The translations under genes and the position numbers were made by a program. A stretch of DNA of 64,000 bases. It comes from an uncultured Saprospiraceae bacterium (GTDB lineage: Bacteria; Bacteroidota; Bacteroidia; Chitinophagales; Saprospiraceae). The notes beneath the pieces were generated by a model that worked only from the letters and a program-made list of their open reading frames with translations, was not told the DNA's origin and did not search any database. Every line of letters begins with the position of its first letter. The first letter of the stretch is position 1. Positions 37,401 through 46,400 of the stretch are shown piece after piece. The stretch spans positions 1 through 64,000 of the forward strand of contig CALEYL010000043.1 in assembly GCA_937926205.1 (NCBI GenBank), written 5' to 3'.

Positions 37401-39004
37401 CACCTTATCAATACGACCACCACACGGCACATGGTTTTATGACTGTGATGCCGCATCTGGAGGAGGTCGGCTGGAATTTTAAAGAGGAAATCGTTCGAAC
37501 GATTCAGCAAAAAGTCAATAGCGGCACGCCCGAAACCACTTATTACCAATACGACGGGCAGGGGCAGCGCATCCGAAAAATTACTGAAAACGCCTCGGCG
37601 AGCGGCAATCCTACCAAAAAAGAGGAGCGGATTTATATCGCAGGGTACGAATTGTACAAAAAGCACAGTGGCACAAACGCGGGTTTGGAGCGTACGAGCC
37701 TGAGCCTGATGGATGAAGGACACCGCTTCGTCATGGTCGAAACGCAGAATGGCGTGGACCCGGACACAGAACTGCACCTGGTGCGCTACCAACTGCACAA
37801 CCACCTTGGCTCGGCTTGCTTAGAACTGGACAACTCGCCCGCCGCTGCGGTGATTTCTTATGAGGAATATCACCCTTTTGGCACAACGGCTTATCAGGCT
37901 CGGAATGCTGCCATCAAGTCGGCGGCGAAGCGGTATCGATACACGGGTATGGAGCGGGATGAGGAGAGCGGGCTGTCGTATCACTCCGCCCGGTATTATT
38001 TGCCCTGGCTGGGGCGGTGGGGGAGTGCGGATCCGATTGGGATTGGGGATGGGGTGAATTTGTATAGGTATTCTAAAAATAATCCAATTATTCTAATTGA
38101 TGCACATGGTCAGCAAACACAGCCAGCAGAAAAAATAAATCCTCCTAATAATAATATAAACCTTCCTTTTGAGCCAAAGGAACCAGTTGATAATGCGGTA
38201 GATAGAAGTTATGAGGAAAGAATGCTGGTAGAAAAAGCGAAACTGGAAGAAGAATTAAAATTCAATGCCGTGCTTTATTCATCTTCAACAGGTGAATTTA
38301 TAGAAAGAATTGTTTTTGACGAAAAGAACAAGACTAAAGTGTATACGGTAGATACCTCTTCAGAAGAATATGATATAACTAACCCTTGGAAAAGTGCCGT
38401 TCTCTTAACATATACAATTCCAGAAAAAGGAGATAAAGGCAAAGTAGAAGGTAAAAAGCTTAGACAAGAGCATCCCTTATTCAACAAAGGATGGTATAGA
38501 GGACAAGCAGTTCTTGAAGAGGACTTACTTGACATGACAAAAGAGTTTGATAAAGTAGTCAATGATTATATAGGGCTTTTTATCCAGCTTGGGGGAGCTT
38601 TTAGGCCAGACAATGAGACTTTGTGGAAAAATTTCTGGGATATTACTGTTTTAGATGAACTTGAGTTTAATGCGTGGGTTTATCCCGATGCTCCGTTTGA
38701 TTTAAAAAGTCAAACTAGAGAAAATTTAGATAAAATTCCTTCATATGGGGCGGTTTTTATTGGTGAGTTTTCTCTATATGATGGGAAATTGATGAACTTT
38801 GATGACTATGGTAATATGTCTTTTGGAGCATTTGGTCGAGCATATGGCTATGATTTACAAAAATTAAAATCGGGTGCAAACACAGGCCAATGGATAGATA
38901 CTTTTAGTTCAGACCCAATCAGAGACCAAAGAATGATTGAGTATGGATTTGATAATTTTGGTGAAATTATCGAAAATTTTAAAAAGGCAATGCAAACTCG
39001 ATAG
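31457..39004 (+). CDS. Tc toxin TcB-TcC fusion (SpvB/RHS) with Ntox44-like tip
   Basis: This 2515-aa protein combines TcB and TcC. Residues about 35-330 are the SpvB domain. FG-GAP/VCBS calcium-type repeats follow (LADLDADGG near 485, DLNGDGKPELL near 536, DMSGDGLTDLV near 595, DLDGSGTTDLVYL near 649). TcdB middle regions span about 735-1170 (EFRGFGRVEQTD near 812), then RHS/YD repeats to about 2110. The RHS core (YRYTGMERDEESGLSYHSAR near 2157 and GRWGSADPIG near 2187) ends at LIDAHGQ near 2213. In Tc toxins the RHS cocoon encloses the C-terminal payload and an Asp-dependent self-cleavage releases it. The payload here (about 2218-2515) ends with DDYGNMSFGAFGRAYG near 2449 and DPIRDQRMIEYGF, resembling polymorphic toxin type 44, a predicted nuclease. 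DNA becomes abruptly AT-rich near 38060, exactly at this junction. Confidence 0.88.
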   Translation: MKESSENKNVSSSFLKTDGGKTKSNAIEVPAINLPKGGGAMKGIDEKFSVNAVNGTSSFSIPLPISPARGAAPQLSLSYNSGGGNSIFGLGWSIGSPSIRRKTDKGLPQYQDAFESDVFLFSEAEDLVPAFKKAADGSFLKDANDNYVFDEKDSPDGFWAIRLYRPRIEGLFARIERWQEKSSKTIRWRVITKENTITLFGWTTDARIADPADPRRIFEWLPELVFDDKGNCSRYIYKKEDDKGFNPALLHHHNRKSGGQITYTNTYLSEIWYGNKTPFLGLSNPFPALSDFMFQTILDYGEYQPAAPFQKNNDWVFRPDAFSDYKAGFEIRTTRLCQRVLLLHHFAELPGGSALVKSLDFEYDTSAEQDFTFLKTITSVGYIKKTDGTYSQKSLPPLEFEYQKHDWNTEVKKISPENLVHAPVGLDESQYQFTDLFNEGLSGILTEQAGGWYYKHNLGEGNFAPAKLVSPKPSFAGLGGSLQLADLDADGGKQLAATNGEMRGYFELSDDEEWQPFRTFDLMPNRNLGDAFARMLDLNGDGKPELLLSEDGVFTWYESSGRKGFSAARRTAMSSDEENGPALVFFDPKQTIFLADMSGDGLTDLVRIRNGEVCYWPNLGYGRFGAKIGMDKAPVFDQPEAFNPAYLELADLDGSGTTDLVYLGKNKFTCWLNLSGNRFSTTPFEIPAFPEIHNLAKISVTDLLGNGVACIVWSSPLAKDSPSPLRYIDLMNSKKPHLMVGYKNNLGKEVSLQYTPSTKYYLQDKFAGRPWVTKLHFPVHCISKTETRDLVSGHRFVSTYDYHHGYYDHAEREFRGFGRVEQTDAEHFEHWVKGAASNVVERELHQDPVLTKSWFHTGAYLRQQKILGQFEHEYWYEEMTRAGFPAVVHPEQPLPDARIVPAKGLPADFVQNMSSEERQQAYRACKSMALRTEIFAKDAPTSGATDAQRQKELTPFSAATHNCFIEVLQPKGQNRHAIFVVKESEAITYNYERDPADPRIAHSLNLKLDEYGNVLESAAVVYPRLSPDGSLPQETRDSQGKTVIIYAENQFTNEIDTHDDYRLRMPSEVKTWELKGVPKAGSGIFYQISDFEKILTNPTTDEVFYHEIDKALVGTNAQKRLIEHVRSVFYKNDLTGALPLHQLESLGLPYENYQLAYTPELLSDIFGALPLPDLQNEGKFTHSEGDLNWWVRSGTTQFIEGLETAVTAQNRFFVPISYTDPFGSVTKVRYDADHLFIRETEDMLSNMTRVEVFNYRTLSPRRMRDPNHNFSEVLSDELGLVKAVAVFGKGAEADDLAGLEEFTDPVEQTAIADFFNAPDSVVLTNRGKSLLGHATARFVYDFDVFKNTGKPVVVASIMREEHNKKSPNSPVQLSFEYSNGLGKVAMKKVQAEPGEAKKVVVNPADDTYMVTTENTANLIPKQLRWLGNGRTVLNNKGNAVKQYEPYFSVTHQYEDLKELVESGVTPVLYYDAAGRLVRTDMPDGTFSKTVFDSWKQAIFDPNDTVLESSWYQKRTSNNPVDSTELLAAGKNPVYEKRAALQAALHADTPNTQHFDTLGRPVLSVEHNHNIATNAGEYYKTKVHLDTEGNLRSVTDARELPSNGQKGNVVMSYKYDMLGQLVYQNSMDAGQRWLLTNALGKPLRTWDERNHEFRYVYDALHRPSESTIIGGDGATALSHVFEKIEYGESQPTPESKNLRGQIFRHYDTGGRLEMPEYDFKGQPTETRRRLFSKYKEVANWVAGNLTADLEADTFTFATETDALGRISKQTAPDGSVIFPQYNEGGLLEAESVQHSGTAAVFYLKNLDYNEKGQRERIKYGNDVVTKFEYDAETFRLLRLVSRRANGDLLQDLHYTYDPVGNITHLNDLAVPQRFFNNFQIDGLRTFQYDALYRLVEATGRENDVPLNHNSEDNWNDAAFKTSHNPNNGMAMRNYVQKYQFDAVGNILQMQHQAVGSPANNWTRNYAYETTNNRLKTTQIGSSTPYQYDHHTAHGFMTVMPHLEEVGWNFKEEIVRTIQQKVNSGTPETTYYQYDGQGQRIRKITENASASGNPTKKEERIYIAGYELYKKHSGTNAGLERTSLSLMDEGHRFVMVETQNGVDPDTELHLVRYQLHNHLGSACLELDNSPAAAVISYEEYHPFGTTAYQARNAAIKSAAKRYRYTGMERDEESGLSYHSARYYLPWLGRWGSADPIGIGDGVNLYRYSKNNPIILIDAHGQQTQPAEKINPPNNNINLPFEPKEPVDNAVDRSYEERMLVEKAKLEEELKFNAVLYSSSTGEFIERIVFDEKNKTKVYTVDTSSEEYDITNPWKSAVLLTYTIPEKGDKGKVEGKKLRQEHPLFNKGWYRGQAVLEEDLLDMTKEFDKVVNDYIGLFIQLGGAFRPDNETLWKNFWDITVLDELEFNAWVYPDAPFDLKSQTRENLDKIPSYGAVFIGEFSLYDGKLMNFDDYGNMSFGAFGRAYGYDLQKLKSGANTGQWIDTFSSDPIRDQRMIEYGFDNFGEIIENFKKAMQTR

Positions 39005-39461
39005 CACATGCCCTGACATAAAGTTTTCATTACATTGGCTCGTGATCATTTTTAACGAGGTAAGAAATGACCGCTGGCGCGAAGTGCTCGGCCTTCAAAA
39101 ACGCGTACGCTCGTGAGCGTCTTTGACGCGATACGCGCTGTCAGCAGGTCTCTGACTTGCGAATAACATAAAGGAAGGGAAGATTAGTCCCGGACTTGTA
39201 AACACCACGCGTCGCACCACAGATGCTCGCGTGCACACAAAAAACCAAAACAACAAAACGTCAACAAAATGAGCAAATATAAAATACTCGATCAACAAAG
39301 CTCCAACATCGTCACCTGCATGGTGATGGATAGGGGGGATGTGTTCACTAATCGTCAACTGGCCTCTGACTAATTAACCCCAAACGCCCCACAACCACAA
39401 AGTGTTCTAAAAACCCAGGAATGCATGTCTGTTAAGGAATGAAAAACTAAATTCAATAATT
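39005..39461. other. Intergenic region between TcB-TcC and the lipoprotein gene
   Basis: This 457-bp stretch is GC-richer than the toxin tip before it. It holds a small palindrome at 39107-39120 (acgctc gt gagcgt) and a 34-codon ATG frame at 39269-39373 of unknown value. No clear promoter or gene is seen. If the toxin tip has a small immunity protein, the frame at 39269 is one place to look. Confidence 0.3.
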
Positions 39462-40175
39462 ATGCAAAGGCTAAATTCATTTTTATCAATTACAGGCTTA
39501 TTCATAAGCTTGTTGTGTTTTGGTTGCACTGAAGTGCCAATAGTTAATGAATTTGATAAAAAAGCAGTAAAGGCGGTGTCCGATCATTATGGTGGCTACC
39601 TCGTTTCAATGAAAAAAAAAGTGAGTACCATAGAAAGTGAAAGCCTCCGGTATTGGCTTGACTTCCAAGATTTTGACATGAATCAGTTGCATAAGGCACC
39701 CGACATGTGTGCAGCAGTTTCAGCTTGGGAGTTTTTTTCTGCACTTGGCGACAAGAGCCGTGAAGTGAAGGAAATAAATGTTTCTTATCTTTTTAATGGA
39801 GAAAAAAGAGAGTTCACGCCCAATTTAGAATTAATTCAACTGGCTTGTTCAATGAATCCGAGACTGGCAGAGATAGATTCTTTTTTCAGAACTGAAAACT
39901 ATGATGCATTTGCCGGTATGTTTTCTGCAAAGGCGATAAAAGAAAACGAGAAAAAATCTTTTAAAGAATACCTTACCGATCTTGACAAGAAGCATGGAAA
40001 AGTGGAAAAGCAATTCATCGCTGGAGTAGATTTTGTACATCCGAAACAAGACACAACTAAGATTTTGGTTCGTTTTATTGCCAACCATAAGCGCGGTCCG
40101 AATTACCATTCTGCCAATATCGTTTTTGACCCTTATGAAGCGCTTACACCAATCGTTTCGGTTTCAACTAAATGA
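39462..40175 (+). CDS. Predicted lipoprotein between the Tc toxin genes
   Basis: This 237-aa protein has a lipoprotein signal: a hydrophobic stretch from residue 7 to 21 and a lipobox-like LCFGC with Cys22. The mature part is mixed alpha/beta, with two Cys-containing helices in the middle and a C-terminal beta region. No family is recognised. It lies between TcB-TcC and TcA on the same strand, so it may be co-expressed. It could be an envelope factor for toxin release or protection, or unrelated cargo. A lipoprotein is an unlikely immunity protein for a cytoplasmic nuclease payload. Confidence 0.6.
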   Translation: MQRLNSFLSITGLFISLLCFGCTEVPIVNEFDKKAVKAVSDHYGGYLVSMKKKVSTIESESLRYWLDFQDFDMNQLHKAPDMCAAVSAWEFFSALGDKSREVKEINVSYLFNGEKREFTPNLELIQLACSMNPRLAEIDSFFRTENYDAFAGMFSAKAIKENEKKSFKEYLTDLDKKHGKVEKQFIAGVDFVHPKQDTTKILVRFIANHKRGPNYHSANIVFDPYEALTPIVSVSTK

Positions 40176-40258
40176 AACCACCACTACCTTAAAGTTTAAC
40201 CCAAACAGGACAAGTAGTTTTTTACTATTTAAAACATCCATAAAAACCCACAAATAAA

Positions 40259-40402
40259 ATGGCCAATCAATCTTCCAATCAAATCCACGGGCGCGTCAGC
40301 GACACTCGCAGGTTTCGCAAGCGAGCGATGAGTGACAGATCCTTTGTACACAGGCAGCCTGAAAGGCAATCAACAACCGTTACTACCATCACTTTAAAAT
40401 AA
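40259..40402 (+). CDS. Short basic ORF before tcA, doubtful
   Basis: A 47-codon frame starting ATG and ending 12 bp before the TcA start codon. It begins MANQSSNQIHGRVSD, which resembles the start of a regulatory-like beta-sandwich domain, then becomes arginine-rich. It could be a decayed 5' end of an older tcA copy, a leader, or chance. Confidence 0.2.
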   Translation: MANQSSNQIHGRVSDTRRFRKRAMSDRSFVHRQPERQSTTVTTITLK

Positions 40403-40414
40403 AATCACCTCAAT

Positions 40415-43400
40415 ATGAACTCCTTCAGCATCCGCCTTCTGGCACTCGACACCAAAGGTCAACCCTTGAATCACCACCGCATAGAACTTTGGGACTTCGA
40501 CCCCAAAAAGGACGATTTTATCGCCGAAGCCATTACGGATGCTGAAGGCCGCTGTGCCTTCCGGTTCGACCAAAGACAATATGGAGATCATGGTGGTAAA
40601 CCGGATTTGTATTTTAAAATATTCGAGGGCGAGGCATTACTGAGTAATACCCGGGGTGTCACGGTGTTCAACCTTGATATTCCTAATGCGATGATTACCT
40701 TGCGAATTGGTGCAGAAGTAAAAGTAGAAAGCGCCCGAAAAGCGGATCAGATTCCTTTTTCCGTAGGTGATTTGCTTGAAGTACCCGAAAAACTAGGAGA
40801 GGCTTCAACTGCCTATGTCAATCAAAAATTAGATGAGGCGTTGTTGAATATTTTGCTGTCCAAGTTTACTAATGCCAGCAAGGAGATTAAAGAAAGCATT
40901 GGTCAAATCAACCTGACCTATACTCAATGGATTGATAAAACCTTTGGCGAAATGGTAACCCAGGCCATTTTGCCAAAACTGAAATGTGATGCAGCCTTTC
41001 AAAAATACCTCACGGAGGAAAACCTGGAGGAATCGCTCCAAACAGATAAGCGTTTGGTAAGGGATTTACTGCACTTAGAGCAGCCACTGGTGAAAAATCC
41101 GTATTTCTATAAAGAGAGTCGCATCTTGCAAACCACTGATCTGCTCACGGCTTTCGATTTCAGTGATGAAGTAGTAGAGCATATGCTTAACAAGGAAACC
41201 GATTGGGAACGCGCTACCCCCAGGCAATGGGCCGAATTGGTGGACAACAAGACCCTGACTACAGAGCAGGTGAACCAGTTGAAGCGCAGTTTCGCGCTAT
41301 CGCGCTTTACGGGCCGGCAGCCTAAGCTCTCCAAAATTGTCTCGGAAAAAATAACGGACCTCAAAGAATTGGCTCGCCTGGATGCTGCCGACTGGCTTGC
41401 TCATATCAAGGAGGCTGGGAATGAAACACCGGGTAATGAAACGCCGGAATCCTATGCTGAAAACCTCGTGCATTTGGCCGGGCGCAATTTTCCGACTGAA
41501 TTTTTCATCGAACGAAAGGTGCGCAGGGCCTTGCCCACCGACGAATTATTGGCAGAACTGAACGAATTGCAAGCGCCGGCGTCTCCCGCGCCCAAAAGCA
41601 AAAAAAGCGCCAAGGCTGTCGCGGAAAAACTATCGCTCGAAAATTCCCCTAAGCTGCGTAGTGCTGCCAATACTTACCGCCATCTCGGCGCAGAGGCGTT
41701 ATTGACAGACCCGAATAGGGCTCCGCAGGCCAAGATGAAGGAGTTGCTGAAGATGAAAAATCAGTTGCAGCGTTTTGAAGAAAACAATGCCGAAATCGAC
41801 TTGCTGCACACCAATTATTTCAAAAAAAATGAAAACGGTGAGCGGGCATTTGATTTCAGCGGCATCCCTGCGGAACAACAGGATGGCGTGCGAAAACAAA
41901 TGATGGCTTTTCAACGCGTAGCAGGCATGAGCAAGGATTTTTCAGTGCGGGAAGTCCTTCTGACAGAAGGCTTTGATGCGTCTGCATCCATCGTCAATGC
42001 TGATGCATCGGAACTGGAAGCAAAACTGGGCAGCAAATTGAGCATTAGTCAATATAATGAGCTCATCCAAACCGCTCAAAACCAATTTGAGACAAACGTG
42101 CATACTACATTGGCCATCAGAGGAATTGATACTTCGCGATTTGTCGGGTTTTCTGTCGAAAACTATCCCGATGCTCTGGTCAATCAATTACAAAACATTG
42201 ACGGTTATTCCGAAATGTTCGGCTCACAAGATTATTGTGAATGTGATCACTGTAAATCCATTTTCGGTCCAGCTGCCTATTTTGTGGACTTGATGCGCTT
42301 TGTAGAAAAAAATGTGCATTTATGGAGCTTAAATAACGGATTTCCTTTCGATCCAGTACAAAACGCGACTGAGCACCCCATCGCTTTAAAAACACGCCGC
42401 CCCGATCTTTGGAGCCTTGAACTTAGTTGTCAGAATACCAATGAAGTGCTGCCATATCTACAAATTGTTAACGAGATTAAGGAAAGTTACACCAGGCAGG
42501 TGATGGCCGGTATCCGGGGGCTAAGCATCGCGGCGACAGATGTATGGAAAGAACTGAGTTTGTTGCCTTTGTCGTCGGGCAGCGGAGGTAGTGGAGGCTC
42601 TGGAGGCGCCGGTGGTGTGGTCAGCGCCGGGTTCAGACAAGGCGCTCCGTCAACACTCGGTGCTACCTGGAAAAATGGTTTCAGGGTCGCATTCAACCGG
42701 CCTTTTGAGGAAAGTCAGATCATGCTGGATGCGATGGGGCTTCGTTACTTGGATGTCCTGGAGGGCCTGAACGTATCCGATATCAACCGAACGGTGGGAG
42801 CCTATTTAGGCGCTTCTTTCGAAGAGTTTCAGGTATTGGTAACAGAAGATAGCCATCTCAACGACCTGCGGGATTTGCGCTTTGGTTTTCCAGCTGATAG
42901 TGTGAATTTTGTACTGTCGGCTTGTCCGCCGTCTGTCTTTATGCGCTCGACCAATTTGAGTCGTGCCGAAATGGATTTTTTAATCTCGACAAAAGGCTAT
43001 TTACACACGCTTAGCACAGCGGTGCGCTTAGTCAGAACTCCGGTTCCGGAGGAGGTACAAGCCTTCACCGAAAAAATTGAAGGCCTGAAAAATGAAGATG
43101 TTCTGGATTATATACACCGTTTTTTGCGCCTGAAAAGACTCACGGGTTGGACCATTGAAGAACTCGATCTCGCTGTTCAGACGATTGGCAATTTTACCCA
43201 GGGCGCCATTGTGGAAATTGCCCGAATATGCGAAGTAAAGCGCATGTTCCAGCTGAGCGCAGAAGAAAGCATTGCACTGTGTAAAAAAATACCCAACACC
43301 TCGATCAGCACCAGGCGCATCAGAAACGAATTTTTGAACCTATCAGTTGAAGAACCTGTGCCTGGCATGCAGGATCGGATGTTCGATAAAAACTACATTG

Positions 43401-46400
43401 CGATCCCCAATTTGGCATCGGGTTCCATGGTTCCCGATACCATGATCGACAATGGCCAGCTGCCTTATTTTTTGAAAGGCATTGGAGCAAGCGAAGCCGA
43501 ATTTCGCCTGATTTTCGAAAAGGTTTTCAGCAACTCCAGCGCCACAAGTTTGAGCCTGGAAAATGTGAGTAATACCTACCAATTGGTTCGGTTATCAAGG
43601 TTGTTTCAATTGTCAGTGGAGGATTTTCTGTTTTTATTGGATTTAACTGGTTCTTACAACATAGTATCTGATCGAATATTATCCCTTCAAAAAGCAGTGG
43701 AACGTTTACATAAGGCACCTCTTTCTCTTTCTGACATCCGTTTCATCGTCACCGATACAACTTCTACTTCTCTGGACAGTGAAAGCGCCGATTTGGTCGA
43801 TTCCTGGTTAGGTAGTTTCCTGCTCGACGAGCGGCTTTACTTTACAAAAGAGGCATTGAAAACATATATTCCTGCCGAACACCATGCAACCCACTTGGAT
43901 TCGTTGGCAGATGACTTGGTAATAAACGGTATTTGGGTGTCTATGCCTGAGCCAGACATACGTTTTCGCATTGCCAAACTGAATACAGTAACTTTGAGTG
44001 ACATTCCGGATTATTTCAGTGCTGGCGTCACTGATGCGGGCGAATTGGCCAAACTTTCGGCATTACGCCAACAATTAGTGGACGACCTGAATGCCAGATT
44101 TAAAGTAGTTTTGGAGCATCTCGGTAAACAATCCAAGGCTAAAGCGGAACTAGTTAAGCCCATGTTCGATTGGTACCCCGCTGCCTGGTCGGTAGTCAGT
44201 CTGTTGGAAAACCAATTGATGCTAACAGATGGCAGCACGTTGCCGGCACTTCCGCTTCCATTGGCCAACCAGTTTAAAAGCCTGGATCGCCTCGCCCTGC
44301 TGTTCAATAAAATGGGATTCACAACAGCAGATTTGGCCTGGCTTAATGAGGAACAAAATTTTAATAAATTCGTAAGCGGCGCCCCAACAGACGATTATTT
44401 GACCCGACTGAGTACAATCCTTGAATTTTTCCGACTGTACGATTACAAACACTACAAAGCTCTTGCAGGGGATGAGGATGCCTATCACGCCTTATTGATG
44501 GCTCCGCGGACCGATTGGTTCGGCGCTCATTCTGCTTTACTTTCCAAAATTTTGGGCTGCGAACAAGGACAATTACAGGCCTTGAAAAACTTCGTACCCG
44601 GCTCTACTTTATCCATTTTTCCATCGGATAACCTGGTAAATCTTGAGCAGAATGTACGACTTGCCCAACGCTTAGGGGTTTGGACGGACACAGTGTTGAA
44701 TGCGCTAAAAGAGAACCAGTACGACAATGCCCTCGTGTACGAACCTGTTTTGAGCTCTGCTTTCCGCGCCCGTTATGGAAGTGAAGAAGATTTTGAAAAA
44801 GCGTGGTCACCGATTGAAGAACGCATCAATGAGTTGCGCCGTGATGTGCTTTGTTCTTTCCTACTAGCACTCGACCAACAAAACAACTTCCACGACACGG
44901 GGGACCTCTACGCTTATTTTTTGGTGGATGTAGAAATGAGCGGCTGCGCACAGGTGTCGCGCATTCTGTCAGCCAACCTAACCTTGCAGACCTATGTACA
45001 TAGGGTTTTGATGGGGTTGGAGATTACACGAGAGGGATTTGGTCCCATGCAAGAGCAGGCATTTTTGGGCTATCCGCGGGACGAAAACGAGCAAAAAGCC
45101 ATGCGTGCACAGTGGGAGTGGCGCAAAAATTACCGCGTTTGGGAGGCTAATCGTAAGGTGTTTTTGTACCCGGAAAACTGGATTGAGCCTGAACTGCGCG
45201 ACGACAAATCGCCGTTGTTTCGGACCCTTGAGGATGAGTTGTTGCAACAGAAGATTTCCTTGGACTCAGCAGAAGGGGCGTACAATGCTTATTTGAAGGG
45301 ATTTTCGGAGGTTGGACAGTTGATTATCACAGGCGTGTATTGCGAAAAACTATATGAAGCGGGTGTTGAGAAAGATAAAAGGATTTACCACATTTTGGGC
45401 CGAACTGCGTCAGATCCTTATCAGTATTATTATCGGAAGTTAACATTGTTGAAAAGGGAAATTGCCGATGCCCAATATGAGTCTAATTTCGATTTTGAAA
45501 TGGTCAATTCCTGGTCTCCCTGGGAAAAAGTTGAGTTGGCTATAGATGCTCCGTTGGCTTCCCCTGTTTGGTTCAGAAATAAAATTTACGTTTTTTGGAT
45601 GACGATTGTGGAATTGCGCAAGGATTCCTTCACCGGGGGAACATCATCTTTTGACAGATACAACCTGAGTTACACTTTAAAATATTCCTACCAACTAAAC
45701 AATGGAAAATGGTTGCAGCCTCAATCTATTAAAAATTTCTATCCCGGACATTCCATCAACGGTGTTAATGCGGATGAACCTTCGGCAAATACTTATTTAA
45801 AGCAATACCAGGACAGCATTATGCGCTATCGTTTATTTCCGACAGTAATAAACGATGAACTAAAAATTGACATTCAAAGAGGGCTTCAAATTGATAATAG
45901 TGACGAATATTTTAGAATTGATTTTCTGCTAAATGAGGCTTTTATTGACGGTACTTCTGACCAATACGTTCAATTGCCGAACTATTTAACAATTAACCAT
46001 TATTTGAATACAAATACGATAATACTGATGCCGTCGACCTCCCCGATGAGTATGAGTACAGTGTTAGGAAGCGTAGAAAGAGATCATAATGATGATTTAT
46101 ATTATGTTTCTATGCCATCCAATCGGGTAGCCAATTTCGAATCAAGTAACTTAAGAAATCATGAACTTAGGTTCGTTTTAAATACTGGCAGAGATTCGCA
46201 AGGTCCAGAGTATACCTTAAAAACTGATCTTGAACAGTATTTAATCAGAATTTTAAAAAGTCGAGAGGGAATTTGGAGTGATTCGTGGAATACATATCTC
46301 GAACCTAAACGGAATGCAATTAGAATAGGAACGAACCTGATTCCGGAAATGCAGAAGATATTAGCATTGGAAGGAATAGATGATTTTTTGAGTATAGATA

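Noticed and set aside
31881..38057. Many long open frames on the opposite strand and in other frames across the TcB-TcC gene
   Set aside because: They overlap a single continuous protein with recognisable domains, and none has a promoter or motif of its own. GC-rich coding DNA produces such shadows.
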